A stretch of DNA of 64,000 nt from contig NZ_BSDI01000026.1 in the NCBI RefSeq assembly GCF_027923225.1, forward strand, positions 1 through 64,000, read 5' to 3'. Position numbers and translations under genes: made by a program. The DNA comes from Phytohabitans aurantiacus (GTDB lineage Bacteria > Actinomycetota > Actinomycetes > Mycobacteriales > Micromonosporaceae). Positions 43,701 through 51,401 of the stretch are shown here, piece by piece; position 1 is the first letter of the stretch; each line of letters starts with the position of its first letter. A model generated the notes under the pieces. That model had not been told where the DNA came from and made no database searches. It saw only the letters and a list, made by a program, of their open reading frames with translations.

Positions 43701-46308
43701 GCGAGGCGGCCAGCGCCGTCTGCACGGTGCCCTCGCAGCCGGTGTACGACTGCATCGGGTGGTTGTGCTCGTCATGGCCCAGGTAGACCTGCAGTGTCAC
43801 CTTGCCGCAGTCGATCGTGCCGTCTTCGGGGTCGGTCACCTTCACCGTGTACGCGACCTGGTCACCCCAGTCGAAGAAGCCGCCGTCGGGCGGGAACTCG
43901 ATGGTCACGGTCGGCACGGTGTTGCCGACGGTCACCGGCACGTTGGCCACGGCCGTGCGGCCCTTGGGGTTGGTGACGGTCAACTGGGCGGTGTAGTCGC
44001 CAGCCACCGTGTACTGGTGTGACGGGTTCGGCTGGTCGGAGGTGCCGCCGTCACCGAACGTCCACGCATACGTGAGCGCGCCGCCGTCCGGGTCACGGGA
44101 GCCCTCGCTGGAGAACTGGACGGTAAGCGGCGGCTGGCCCGAGGTGGGTTCGGCGGTGGCCACCGCGATCGGCGCCCGGTCGGCCGCGATGTAGTCGATC
44201 CGGTAGACGCCGGAGTTGTCGTTGTTGCCGCCGAATCCGGTGCCCCACTCGATCATGTAGAGCGCGCCGTCCGGGCCGAACTCGAAGTCCATCGGCCGCA
44301 GGAACGTCATCCCGGTCAGGATCCGGTTGATGTCCACAAGGGACTTCGCGGCCTCGTCGAGCTGGAAGGTGTACATCCTGTTCTGGTTCCACTCGCCGAA
44401 CATCGCCTTGCCGTCGTAGTACGCCGGCCACTTGCGGTCCGAGGCGAGGGCCTCGTCGTACCGGTAGACCGGGCCGCCCATCGGCGCGCCGCCGCCCCCG
44501 ATCTCCGGGAAGAGCGGGTTGCCGCTGTAGTCGTAGTCGACGGTCGCGGAGATCGCTGGCGGCAGGTTGGTGAGGCCGGTGTTGTTCGGCGAGTTGTTGA
44601 CCGGTGCGGCGCAGTTGAACTTCGCGCCACTCGGACCGGACGGGAAGGTGTAGTCGTTGTACGCGTAGTTCGCGCCGTGGCAGTACGGCCATCCGTAGTT
44701 GCCGGGCGTGACGACGTTCCACTCCACCGTGCCCTCGGGGCCGCGGTCCGGGTTGGCCGCGTTGGCGTCCGGGCCGTAGTCCGCCACGTACAGCGTGCCG
44801 GTCCGCTTGTCGATGCCGATCCGGAACGGGTTCCGCAGGCCCATCGCGTAGATCTCCGGCCGGGTCCGCGCGGTGCCTTCCGGGAACAGGTTGCCCTCCG
44901 GGATCGTGTACGTCCCGTCGTCCTCCGGATGGATCCGCAGCACCTTGCCGCGCAGGTCGTTGGTGTTGCCGGCGGTGCGCTGCGCGTCGTAGTCCTGGCG
45001 GCCCGGGCGCTCGTCGATCGGGGTGAACGAGCTCGACTCGAACGGGTTGGTGTTGTCGCCGGTGGACAGGTAGAGGTTGCCGGCGCTGTCGAAGACCATG
45101 CTGCCGCCCGCGTGGCAGCAGGTGTTGCGCTGAGTGGCCACCTCCAGCACGACCTTCTCGGTGCCGAGCGCGATCGAGTCGCCCTGCACGGTGAAGCGGG
45201 CCACCCGGTTGCGGGCGACGCCGTCGTTGGGCGCGTAGTAGAGGTACACCCAGCCGTTGGCCGCGAAGTCCGGGTCGAGCCGGATGCCGAGCAGCCCGTC
45301 CTCATTGCCGGTGAAGACGTCGAGGTCGACCGCGGTGACCGTGGTGCGGGTGTCCGGCTTCACGATCTGGACCCGGCCGTCGCGCTCGACGTAGAAGACC
45401 CGGCCGTCCGGCGCGATGTCGAGCTCCATCGGGTTGCTGGTGTTGCTGTCCAGCGTGACCTTCTCGAAGCTGGAGGTCTGCGACGCGGCGCAGTCGGCGT
45501 CGACCGCGCCGGCAGCGGTCCGGATGCCGCCGAGCAGGTGGGTCAGGAAGTTCGGCTCGGAGTACGACTCGATGGTGTGACCGGCGCCCGTGTACCAGGA
45601 ACGGCCGCCGTCGAAGTCGTGGCACCAGGCGATCGGGTGGTCGGCGCCCATCGCGCCGGCGCCCGCCGTGTAGCTGCGCTCGTCCAGGCTGGCCAGCACG
45701 TGCACGTCCGCGCGCGGGTTGCTCTGGAAGTTGTACCACTCGTCGAAGCGGCTCCACTTCGCGGGCAGCGGCGCGGTGGAGGGGTGCGCCGGGTCCTCGA
45801 CCTTGATGGTCGCCGTCTGGTTGGCCGGGTGCGAGGCGAAGTACGCCCCGACCAGGTCCCCGTACCAGGCCCAGTTGTACTCGGTGTCCGAGGCGGCGTG
45901 GATGCCCGCGTAGCCGCCGCCACCCTTGACGTACCGCTCGAACGCGGCCTGCTGGGCGGCGTCGAGCACGTCGCCGGTGGTCGAGAGCCAGACCACCGCC
46001 GCGTACTTGTCGAGGTTGGCGTCGGTGAACGCGCCCGCGTCTTCGGTCGCGTCGACGGTGAAGCCGTTGTCCGCGCCGAGCTGCTGGATGGCGGCGATGC
46101 CCGCCGGGATCGAGTCGTGGCGGAAGCCCGCCGTCTTGGAGAAGACCAGGATGGTGAACGGCTCGGCCGCCTGGCTGGACGCTGGTGCGGCCTGAGCCGG
46201 GGCCACCCCGCCGACCAGGGCGGATGCGGTGGCTAGAAGGATGGCGGCGGCGAACAGGAGGGTACGTCGTGCGCCGCGTACACGGCGACCTCGGCGAGTT
46301 GCTGGCAC
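40759..46308 (-). CDS. Giant secreted ThuA / PQQ-type dehydrogenase / multi-domain protein
   Basis: 1849 residues, order by eye: Arg-rich signal peptide (1-40); ThuA (about 48-275, FSKTAGFRHDSIPAG); glucose/sorbosone dehydrogenase propeller (about 285-690); PKD (about 710-795); Ig-like; CBM6-like (about 905-1045); second PKD (about 1058-1140); two DUF1349-like concanavalin domains (about 1145-1335, 1345-1545); two Ig-like domains (about 1550-1740); and a C-terminal FIMAH-like helical tail (about 1742-1800). The propeller keeps CCHAGG (His399) and GLRNPFRI (Arg492). The GTG start follows AAGGAG by five bases. There is no CBM13, unlike its shorter relative at 24922. It probably oxidises sugars at the cell surface. 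Confidence 0.82.
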   Translation of the reverse strand: MPATRRGRRVRGARRTLLFAAAILLATASALVGGVAPAQAAPASSQAAEPFTILVFSKTAGFRHDSIPAGIAAIQQLGADNGFTVDATEDAGAFTDANLDKYAAVVWLSTTGDVLDAAQQAAFERYVKGGGGYAGIHAASDTEYNWAWYGDLVGAYFASHPANQTATIKVEDPAHPSTAPLPAKWSRFDEWYNFQSNPRADVHVLASLDERSYTAGAGAMGADHPIAWCHDFDGGRSWYTGAGHTIESYSEPNFLTHLLGGIRTAAGAVDADCAASQTSSFEKVTLDSNTSNPMELDIAPDGRVFYVERDGRVQIVKPDTRTTVTAVDLDVFTGNEDGLLGIRLDPDFAANGWVYLYYAPNDGVARNRVARFTVQGDSIALGTEKVVLEVATQRNTCCHAGGSMVFDSAGNLYLSTGDNTNPFESSSFTPIDERPGRQDYDAQRTAGNTNDLRGKVLRIHPEDDGTYTIPEGNLFPEGTARTRPEIYAMGLRNPFRIGIDKRTGTLYVADYGPDANAANPDRGPEGTVEWNVVTPGNYGWPYCHGANYAYNDYTFPSGPSGAKFNCAAPVNNSPNNTGLTNLPPAISATVDYDYSGNPLFPEIGGGGAPMGGPVYRYDEALASDRKWPAYYDGKAMFGEWNQNRMYTFQLDEAAKSLVDINRILTGMTFLRPMDFEFGPDGALYMIEWGTGFGGNNDNSGVYRIDYIAADRAPIAVATAEPTSGQPPLTVQFSSEGSRDPDGGALTYAWTFGDGGTSDQPNPSHQYTVAGDYTAQLTVTNPKGRTAVANVPVTVGNTVPTVTIEFPPDGGFFDWGDQVAYTVKVTDPEDGTIDCGKVTLQVYLGHDEHNHPMQSYTGCEGTVQTALAASHGAEANVFTILEATYTDEGGSGGSNPLTGRAVEQLQPKRKQAEYFSATGKAPDGVGTGAPGVQKEPTADSAGGFQNIGSIEDGDWWSFAPANLAGIDTLRFRVASGANGGTIQVRAGAVDGPLLVTATVPATGAWQTYTDVSADLPASQPASGPLYFVARDNPGDTGGGGLFNVNWVDFLGRGVTDNAPPVVSVQAAPTTGTLPLAVRFTGTATDAEGNTPLTYAWDFGDGGTADTLSATHTYETPGTFTATLTVTDSKGAKGYATATVKVSAPNTSCFGARSDDFPGTTLDKTRWSTVVRENQLYSVQGGALVLPTAAGDLYGGGNDATNIVLQPAPGGAWQATTKVTVPVTGNYQQAGLIVYGDDDNYAKVDLLYNGGRRVEFIRETAGTPRNEGADSTAAPAGDTIYLRLASDGTNLTAAMSADGQTFTPVGRAAELAGITNPKVGLFALKGGTTAPVVDATFDWFQISPDEPAGPVTPSDEFNGTSLDKCRWNAILHEDPAAYRVQGGSLHVDVPNGDIYTTPNTAPTNFILQEAPSGDWTMETKVDGSLLNEQYQQGGLIVYGDDDNYLKFDFVVDNSPGSTVSRRIEFRSEIASVIQNPQPGPTGLTAAVWHLRLAKEGNVYTASYSADGQAWTELEPLTNAAVGSTPKVGLFSLGGPQTARKTVSFDYFRLSADDVDETPPVTVATVDGTAVGGWYTGPATVTLAATDEGGSAVARTEYQLDAATTWTAYTEPISVAGDGTHEVRFRSVDEARNVEAAKSVPVRIDATAPSPVQVTGVADGQLYGDSQDVRVTFQAVDPTSGIRSVVGTLDGQPYQSGTVQAMYDLTLGFHELVVTATDKAGNATTANVRFFVTTSFRDMQNLTDRFKATGQLSAKAHRQLTNKLEAARLSEASGNDKRAIQQLRAFVALASDTALVADADVRGVLVRDAEAMIVRLGGEATAAGQRANGGKSLEGAGRLDGDPSQVPEGGTL

Positions 46309-46419
46309 GAAAACTCCTTAGCTGGAGCAGACAGCTGGGAATCTCGCATCGGCTCGCCGAAGACCGGTGCGCGGTGGTGAAACACGTGGTTTAGCTAATC
46401 AACGTAAGGAAACCGCGCA

Positions 46420-47088
46420 TCACTTCCCCTCCGGTGCGCCGTCCGCGGCCAGCGCCCCCTGCCCCGGTGCCGCGGGCAGAAACACGTGGACATGGCCATT
46501 ACCGGCGTCGACATTGAGCACGTCGAGCTGCGTGGCGGCGCTGGACCAGGTGGCTACCGCGGTGTCTCGCTGCCGGCCGGCGAGCGCGAACAGGCTGGCG
46601 TGGGCGGCCGGCGGCTGGGCGAGCGCGGCGGCATACGTGTCCACCGCGCCGTCGAGCGCGCGTACCGCGGCGGCCAAGCCGGAACGCGCGACGTTGACGC
46701 CGGTGCCGCCGGAAGGTGGGTCGGCGAAGTCGTCGACCGCCTTACCCGTCACCACCTGCCACTGCTCCACAGTGGACATGCTGGTCGCGGGGCCGGGCGC
46801 CTTGCCTACCGGTACCGCGGCGGCCAGCCCGTCGAGTACCGGCAGGAGGCTTTCCTGGACCCGCCGGGCGTGCGCGGTCAGCTCGACCACCTGCGCGACG
46901 TCACGCTTCGCCTCCTCGGCGCGCAGCGCGGAGACCCGCTCGCCCGCCGGGTCGCCGGCGCCGGCCGACACCACCCCCACCGGCCCGGCGAGCAGCGCAC
47001 CGACCGCGAACGCGACGACGATCGGCACGATCCGCCGGGCGGTGGGCGCTGGCGGCGGGCCCTGACGGAGCCTCTTCCGGTTGCTCAT
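46420..47088 (-). CDS. Exported protein of unknown function
   Basis: 222 residues. The N terminus is basic (NRKRLRQG), followed by one hydrophobic segment (IVPIVVAFAVGALLAGPVGVVSA), so it is either secreted or anchored once. The rest is Ala-rich and mostly helical, with no domain I recognise, ending in NGHVHVFLPAAPGQG and a charged tail. ATG 47088 follows GGGAGG. It is co-oriented and 28 bases after CE1-CBM13 and 111 bases before the giant ThuA gene, so it probably travels with that oxidoreductase. Confidence 0.65.
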   Translation of the reverse strand: MSNRKRLRQGPPPAPTARRIVPIVVAFAVGALLAGPVGVVSAGAGDPAGERVSALRAEEAKRDVAQVVELTAHARRVQESLLPVLDGLAAAVPVGKAPGPATSMSTVEQWQVVTGKAVDDFADPPSGGTGVNVARSGLAAAVRALDGAVDTYAAALAQPPAAHASLFALAGRQRDTAVATWSSAATQLDVLNVDAGNGHVHVFLPAAPGQGALAADGAPEGK

Positions 47089-47116
47089 ACCCGATGCCTC
47101 CCAGGATGTGCGAGCC

Positions 47117-48469
47117 TCAGCCGCGCAGACCCCACTGCTGGTTGGCGCCACCGTGGCAGGCCCAGAGGTGAAGTTGCGTCCCGTTGGCCGTGCCGGATCC
47201 GACGGCGTCGAGGCACAGTCCTGATTGGACCGCGGTGACGGTGCCGTTGGAGTTGAGGTTCCACTGCTGGTTCGCGCCGCCGTGGCAGTCCCAGGTGATC
47301 ACAGCGGTGCCGTTACCACCGCCCGCGCCGCTGGCGTCCAGGCACTTGTTGCCGTAGACGGTCAGCGTGCGGCTCGCGGTGTACGTCCAGCGCTGGTTGG
47401 TGCCGCCGTGACAGTCCCACAGCTGCACCCGCGCACCGTTGCTGGTGCTGGAGTTGGGGACGTCGAGGCAACGGCCGGACTGGCTGCCCGCGATCATCAC
47501 GTTCTGCTGGCCGGGCGGCGGGCTGCTCGACGGCGGCGGGCTGCTCGGCGGAGGAGTGGTGGGCGGGGTGGACCCGAACTGGGTGAAGAACCGCCACACC
47601 TCCGGCTTGACCCAGCTCCGCGCGCCGCTCTCACAGCCGGCGCACCCGTCCACCGGGCCCTGCTGGTGGCCACCGTCGAACGCGGCCCAGACCACCGGGT
47701 ACCCAGCCTGGCACGCGTAGGTGGTGGTGATGTGTGTCCGGCTGCCCGCCGCGGGCTCCGGGGCGTTCTGCGCGGCACATCCGTTGTTCCTGACGAACCT
47801 GTCGCGCAGCGATCGTCCACTCTCGATATTGTCGCTGATGCCGTGGATCCCCATGTACGCCACCGGCTGGGTGCCGCCGCCGCATCCGCTGATCGCCCCG
47901 GGGGCCGCGATCGCCGCGACCGCACGGAACACGGTGGGCCGGGAACACGCCAGCGAGTAGCTCATCGCGCCGCCGTAGCTGAACCCGACCGAGAAACGTT
48001 GTGTGGTGTCGACGCAGAGCGCGTTGTCGATGACGCGGATCATGTCGTCGGTGAAGGTGACGTCTTCACCGTTGGTATTGGCCCAGCCGTTGCTGATGCC
48101 CTGTGGCGCAACGAAGATCGTCGTGTTGTTCGACTGCGAGAGCATGCCGTAGTAGGCCCAGGCGTATCCGTCGGTGCCACCCGACGCGACGTCGTTCGCC
48201 GTGCCGCCCCACCAGTGGAACCCGAAGGCGAGCCGGTGGGCGTAGGTGTTGTTGTAGCTGTCCGGGAGCCGAAGGATGAAGCTGCGGCTCTTGCCACCGC
48301 TCTGGATGGTGTGGGTGCCGCTGTTGAGCCCGGGGGCCTTGCCGCAGCCGGCCGTGGTGGCCGCGGCCGCTGGCGTGACCGAGGTGGCGACATACGCCCC
48401 GACCGCGATGAGGAGCATGGCGGCCATGAACGCCCCTATCCAAGGCGCGGACAGTCTTCGAGGTTGCAC
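47117..48469 (-). CDS. Secreted CE1-type esterase with C-terminal CBM13
   Basis: 450 residues: short signal peptide (about 1-35), CE1 esterase (about 40-300; Ser in GFSYGGA, FDGGHQ near the end), a PPPSSPPPSS linker, and CBM13 (about 324-450). It differs from the other four CE1 paralogues in GFSYGGA instead of GGG. GTG 48469 follows GGAG by eight bases. The tandem ACGTCATA operator lies 39 bases upstream, making it a predicted GntR target. It is first of a likely unit that runs on to the exported unknown, the giant ThuA protein and the small His-first protein. Confidence 0.9.
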   Translation of the reverse strand: MQPRRLSAPWIGAFMAAMLLIAVGAYVATSVTPAAAATTAGCGKAPGLNSGTHTIQSGGKSRSFILRLPDSYNNTYAHRLAFGFHWWGGTANDVASGGTDGYAWAYYGMLSQSNNTTIFVAPQGISNGWANTNGEDVTFTDDMIRVIDNALCVDTTQRFSVGFSYGGAMSYSLACSRPTVFRAVAAIAAPGAISGCGGGTQPVAYMGIHGISDNIESGRSLRDRFVRNNGCAAQNAPEPAAGSRTHITTTYACQAGYPVVWAAFDGGHQQGPVDGCAGCESGARSWVKPEVWRFFTQFGSTPPTTPPPSSPPPSSSPPPGQQNVMIAGSQSGRCLDVPNSSTSNGARVQLWDCHGGTNQRWTYTASRTLTVYGNKCLDASGAGGGNGTAVITWDCHGGANQQWNLNSNGTVTAVQSGLCLDAVGSGTANGTQLHLWACHGGANQQWGLRG

Positions 48470-48507
48470 AGCCCTGTCTCCTCACGCGATCGACATAGAC
48501 TAGCATC

Positions 48508-48530
48508 ATCGTATGACGTATGACGTCGCG
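48508..48530. promoter_or_regulatory. Tandem ACGTCATA operator upstream of CE1-CBM13
   Basis: Minus strand reads GACGTCATACGTCATACGAT, the same 16-base core as at 13638-13659. TAGTCT downstream could be the -10. It predicts that the 48469-40189 unit is controlled together with the CUT1 transporter. Confidence 0.72.
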
Positions 48531-48588
48531 CAAGCCCACTAGGCCGTTCTTCTACGCCAGGACCACGAACTGGTGCCCGGTGCCGACG

Positions 48589-48623
48589 CGGCGGGGCGGC
48601 ACCGTATCGGTGCCGCCCCGCCG
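48589..48623 (-). terminator. Terminator hairpin after the LPMO gene
   Basis: A perfect 16-bp stem (48589-48604 with 48608-48623) and a 3-base loop, nine bases past the LPMO stop codon. It isolates the LPMO gene from the CE1 operon. Confidence 0.8.
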
Positions 48624-48631
48624 GTTTTACC

Positions 48632-49690
48632 TCAGCTGGCTGTACAGCTCAGTGTTGGTGCGGTGTTCGTGCCGTTCCAGGCTCCGTTGAACCCGAAACT
48701 CGTACTCTGGCCGGCGTTCAACCGGCCGTTGTAGCTCGCGTTGGCCGCCGTCACGGCAGAGCCGCTCGACGTCACCGTCGCGTTCCAGGAACTGGTGATG
48801 CTCTGGCCGTTGGCCCAGGTCCACCGCACCGTCCATCCGCTGATCGCGCTGCTGCCCGCGGTGACGGAAACGTTGGCGCCGAAGCCGCCGGTCCACTCGC
48901 TGGTCTTGCTGTACGTCGCGGTGCAGCCACCGTTGCCCGGCGGTGGCGTCGTGACCGGCGGCGTGACGGGCGGCGTCGTCACCGGCGGGGTCACCGGCGG
49001 CGTGGTGACCGGCGGGGTGCTGCCGCCGCCGAAGATGACGTCGCTGCACAGGTAGTACGGCTGGTCGAGGTGGCTCGCCTGCCAGATCGTGTAGATGACG
49101 TGCCGCCCGGTGCGGTTGCCCGCGTTCACCTGGGCCTGGTACAGCCCGGTGGTGGGGTAGCTGCCGGTGCGCTGGATCAGCTCCAGGCTCCCCCACGTGA
49201 GCGGCTGCGTGGTCGGGTCGAAGCCCTGCTTGGTGATGTAGATCAGCAGGTAGTCGGCACCGTGCCGCGCCCCGTCCGTGATCGTCAGGGTGAAGTTGTT
49301 CGGGATCGGCTTGGCGACCCACGCGCCGATCGCGTCGAGCGACGCGTACAGCCCGCCCTGGGTGCGGCCGCCGCTGCACAGCTGGCCGTCCGGCACCGCG
49401 GCCTGGTGGTTGCCGCCCACGTTCTCCCGGAACAGTCCGTTCCAGTTCCACATGGTGTTCGGGTTGGCCTGCCACGCCTGGGCGCACATCGGATCGGTCT
49501 GGGCCATGTTGGGGTTCAGGTGATCGTCACCCCAACGATCCCAGCATCCGTAGTTGCGCGACGGCGGGTCGGTGACCGAACCGTGCGCCGAAGCCGGGGT
49601 GATCTGGGTGATGACGACCATCGTGAAACCGGCCACCACCGCCGCGACCACACTGATGACGAGCCGTCTAGCCCGCTTGGAAACTTGCAT
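48632..49690 (-). CDS. AA10 lytic polysaccharide monooxygenase with C-terminal CBM2
   Basis: 352 residues: signal peptide cut before His36 (TPASA/HGSVTDPPSR), AA10 domain (36-222) and a PPVTTPPVTP linker to CBM2 (about 250-352). His36 as mature N terminus and His143 in GARHGADY form the copper brace; Phe219 in SDVIF is the usual axial residue. The fold and CBM2 resemble cellulose-active actinobacterial AA10 enzymes. It breaks crystalline cellulose oxidatively and needs an electron donor. ATG 49690 follows GGAG. It is a single-gene unit with its own hairpin, and related palindromes upstream (49702-49711, 49785-49796). Confidence 0.95.
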   Translation of the reverse strand: MQVSKRARRLVISVVAAVVAGFTMVVITQITPASAHGSVTDPPSRNYGCWDRWGDDHLNPNMAQTDPMCAQAWQANPNTMWNWNGLFRENVGGNHQAAVPDGQLCSGGRTQGGLYASLDAIGAWVAKPIPNNFTLTITDGARHGADYLLIYITKQGFDPTTQPLTWGSLELIQRTGSYPTTGLYQAQVNAGNRTGRHVIYTIWQASHLDQPYYLCSDVIFGGGSTPPVTTPPVTPPVTTPPVTPPVTTPPPGNGGCTATYSKTSEWTGGFGANVSVTAGSSAISGWTVRWTWANGQSITSSWNATVTSSGSAVTAANASYNGRLNAGQSTSFGFNGAWNGTNTAPTLSCTAS

Positions 49691-49784
49691 GATTACTCCA
49701 GCACGTTCGTGATTGGGCATACGCGCAGGCGAGGACTGCGCATCGACTTTGCGGCTCCCGCGCCGTGGATGCTACCCGATTCAA

Positions 49785-49796
49785 TCACGTACGTGA
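49785..49796. promoter_or_regulatory. Palindromic operator candidate in the LPMO promoter
   Basis: TCACGTACGTGA is a perfect 12-bp palindrome. On the minus strand TTCACG at its edge could be a -35, with TAGCAT 17 bases later as -10, so a bound protein would overlap the promoter. A related CACGTTCGTG (49702-49711) lies just before the LPMO start. Confidence 0.5.
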
Positions 49797-49810
49797 ATGC
49801 GTTACACGAT

Positions 49811-50479
49811 CTACTCGCCGAGCAGTAGTGCGGCGACCGCCTCCGGGGCCTCGTGCATCGCGTCATGGCCGGTTGGGAGGTTGTGGACCCGCCACTCCGG
49901 ATCGGCTTGGAGCCGGGTGCGGAGTTCAGCGAACGGCGTCCGGTCTTCCCATCCCGAGCAGTAGACGAACTCCCGACGGGGGACCTGGGCCACCCTGCCT
50001 GTGAGCCGGATCGTTTGCAAGAACGATGCGAGGGGATGGGGACGGCGGCGGGGATCGCCGCCGTCCGGCGGGCTGACCGCATAGCCGGTGGCCGCGGCGC
50101 CGGCGGCGAAGACCTCCCGGAAGTGCTGGTTCGTTGACGACCAGCACGACTCGCCGTCGCGCGGCACGTAGGCGTCGAGATGCACCAGTCGCGAGATCCG
50201 GCCGTCAGCACGATCGGCGGCGGCGGAGATCACCATCCCGGCGTAGCTGTGGCCGACCAGCGTCGCGCTGGTGATGTGGGCGCGATCGAGGACCCGCAAT
50301 ACGTCGTTGGCGTGCGTGTCGAGGTTGGCGGTCGCCGCCGTCGCGTTGTCGTCGTCTGGCCGCAGGCCGGTCAGGGTCAGGGCGTGAACGGCATGACCGG
50401 CACGCTCCAGCAGCGGAACCACCGCCTCATACGACCAGGAGCCCTTCCAAGCGCCGGGCACAAGGACGAACGTCGCCAT
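49811..50479 (-). CDS. Alpha/beta hydrolase
   Basis: 222 residues, cytoplasmic (no signal). LVPGAWKGSWSYE contains the oxyanion-hole region, GHSYAG the nucleophile Ser (about 93), and PTGHDAMHE the His. It resembles the small esterase family near EstC/salicylate esterase-like proteins; the substrate is unknown. ATG 50479 follows GAGAAGGAGAG. It is divergent from the AraC regulator gene, with 88 bases between, and is the natural candidate target of that regulator. Confidence 0.85.
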   Translation of the reverse strand: MATFVLVPGAWKGSWSYEAVVPLLERAGHAVHALTLTGLRPDDDNATAATANLDTHANDVLRVLDRAHITSATLVGHSYAGMVISAAADRADGRISRLVHLDAYVPRDGESCWSSTNQHFREVFAAGAAATGYAVSPPDGGDPRRRPHPLASFLQTIRLTGRVAQVPRREFVYCSGWEDRTPFAELRTRLQADPEWRVHNLPTGHDAMHEAPEAVAALLLGE

Positions 50480-50567
50480 GCGTCTCTCCTTCTCTCTCAA
50501 GCCACGTCATCGAGAAGGCAATGTCACCAGATCACGGTGTGGCTCACTACCGATAGGATGCCAACCG

Positions 50568-51401
50568 ATGCCTGTTCGCCGCCAACCTCGCCTGATCGCC
50601 GGTGTGACGTCACATATCTGGCCGTCCGGCGGGCGTCACCTCTGGCCATCCGGCGAAACAAGCGCGGTGCAGTCGCACGCACGGGGACACCTGGTTTACG
50701 CGGCCAGCGGCATCTTGGCGGTTCACACCGAGCGCGGCACGTCGATCGTTCCCGCCAACCGGGTCGCCTGGACCCCCGCCGGGTTCACGCACTACCACCG
50801 CGCCCATGGCGACACCGACATACGGATCGTCTTTCTCGCGCCGTCCCTCGCCCGGCTCATACCAGACCATCCCGCCGTGTTCCTGGCCTCCGACCTCGCC
50901 CGCGAGGTCCTGCTCGCCCTGACCGGCCCGCGCAACTACGACGACACAGCGCCTCACTACAGCCGCTCCGCGCGCTCTCGCCTCCTTCGAGTCCTCGTCG
51001 ATGAGCTCCGCGAGGCACACGAACAGCCACTGCACCTGCCGGAGCCACGGGACGACCGACTGCAAGCCATCGCCCGGATGCTGTACGAGACGCCGGGAGA
51101 CAACACCTCGCTGGCCGAACTCGGGAAGACGATCGGAGCCAGCACCCGTACCCTCAGCCGGCTGTTCCGCGACGAACTCGGCATGAACTTCTATCAGTGG
51201 CGCACGCAGCTACGCGTCTACCACGCGCTCGTGCTCCTCGCCGACGGCCACGACACCACCCAAACCGCCTACGCCTGCGGATGGGCCAACCCCAGCGGTT
51301 TCATCGCGGCGTTCACCAACATCATCGGAACGACCCCGGGCCGCTATCGCACCAGTCGCCAGACCACCACCTCGGGTCGATCTGCTAAAAGTAAGGTATG
51401 A
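50568..51401 (+). CDS. AraC-family transcriptional regulator
   Basis: 277 residues: N-terminal cupin-like sensor domain (about 20-130) and a C-terminal pair of helix-turn-helix motifs (about 165-265, LAELGKTIGASTRTLSRLFRDELGMNF and TTQTAYACGWANPSGFIAAF). ATG 50568 is preferred to upstream starts because the conserved domain begins soon after, with AGGA nine bases before. It is divergent from the alpha/beta hydrolase, and its stop overlaps the next gene by four bases (ATGA), so the acetyltransferase is translated with it. Confidence 0.88.
   Translation: MPVRRQPRLIAGVTSHIWPSGGRHLWPSGETSAVQSHARGHLVYAASGILAVHTERGTSIVPANRVAWTPAGFTHYHRAHGDTDIRIVFLAPSLARLIPDHPAVFLASDLAREVLLALTGPRNYDDTAPHYSRSARSRLLRVLVDELREAHEQPLHLPEPRDDRLQAIARMLYETPGDNTSLAELGKTIGASTRTLSRLFRDELGMNFYQWRTQLRVYHALVLLADGHDTTQTAYACGWANPSGFIAAFTNIIGTTPGRYRTSRQTTTSGRSAKSKV

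Noticed and set aside
40444..44022. A long plus-strand open frame of 1192 codons opposite the giant ThuA gene
   Set aside because: It is the antisense shadow of a gene with clear domains; its product is Arg/Val/His-rich with no recognisable domain or ribosome site.
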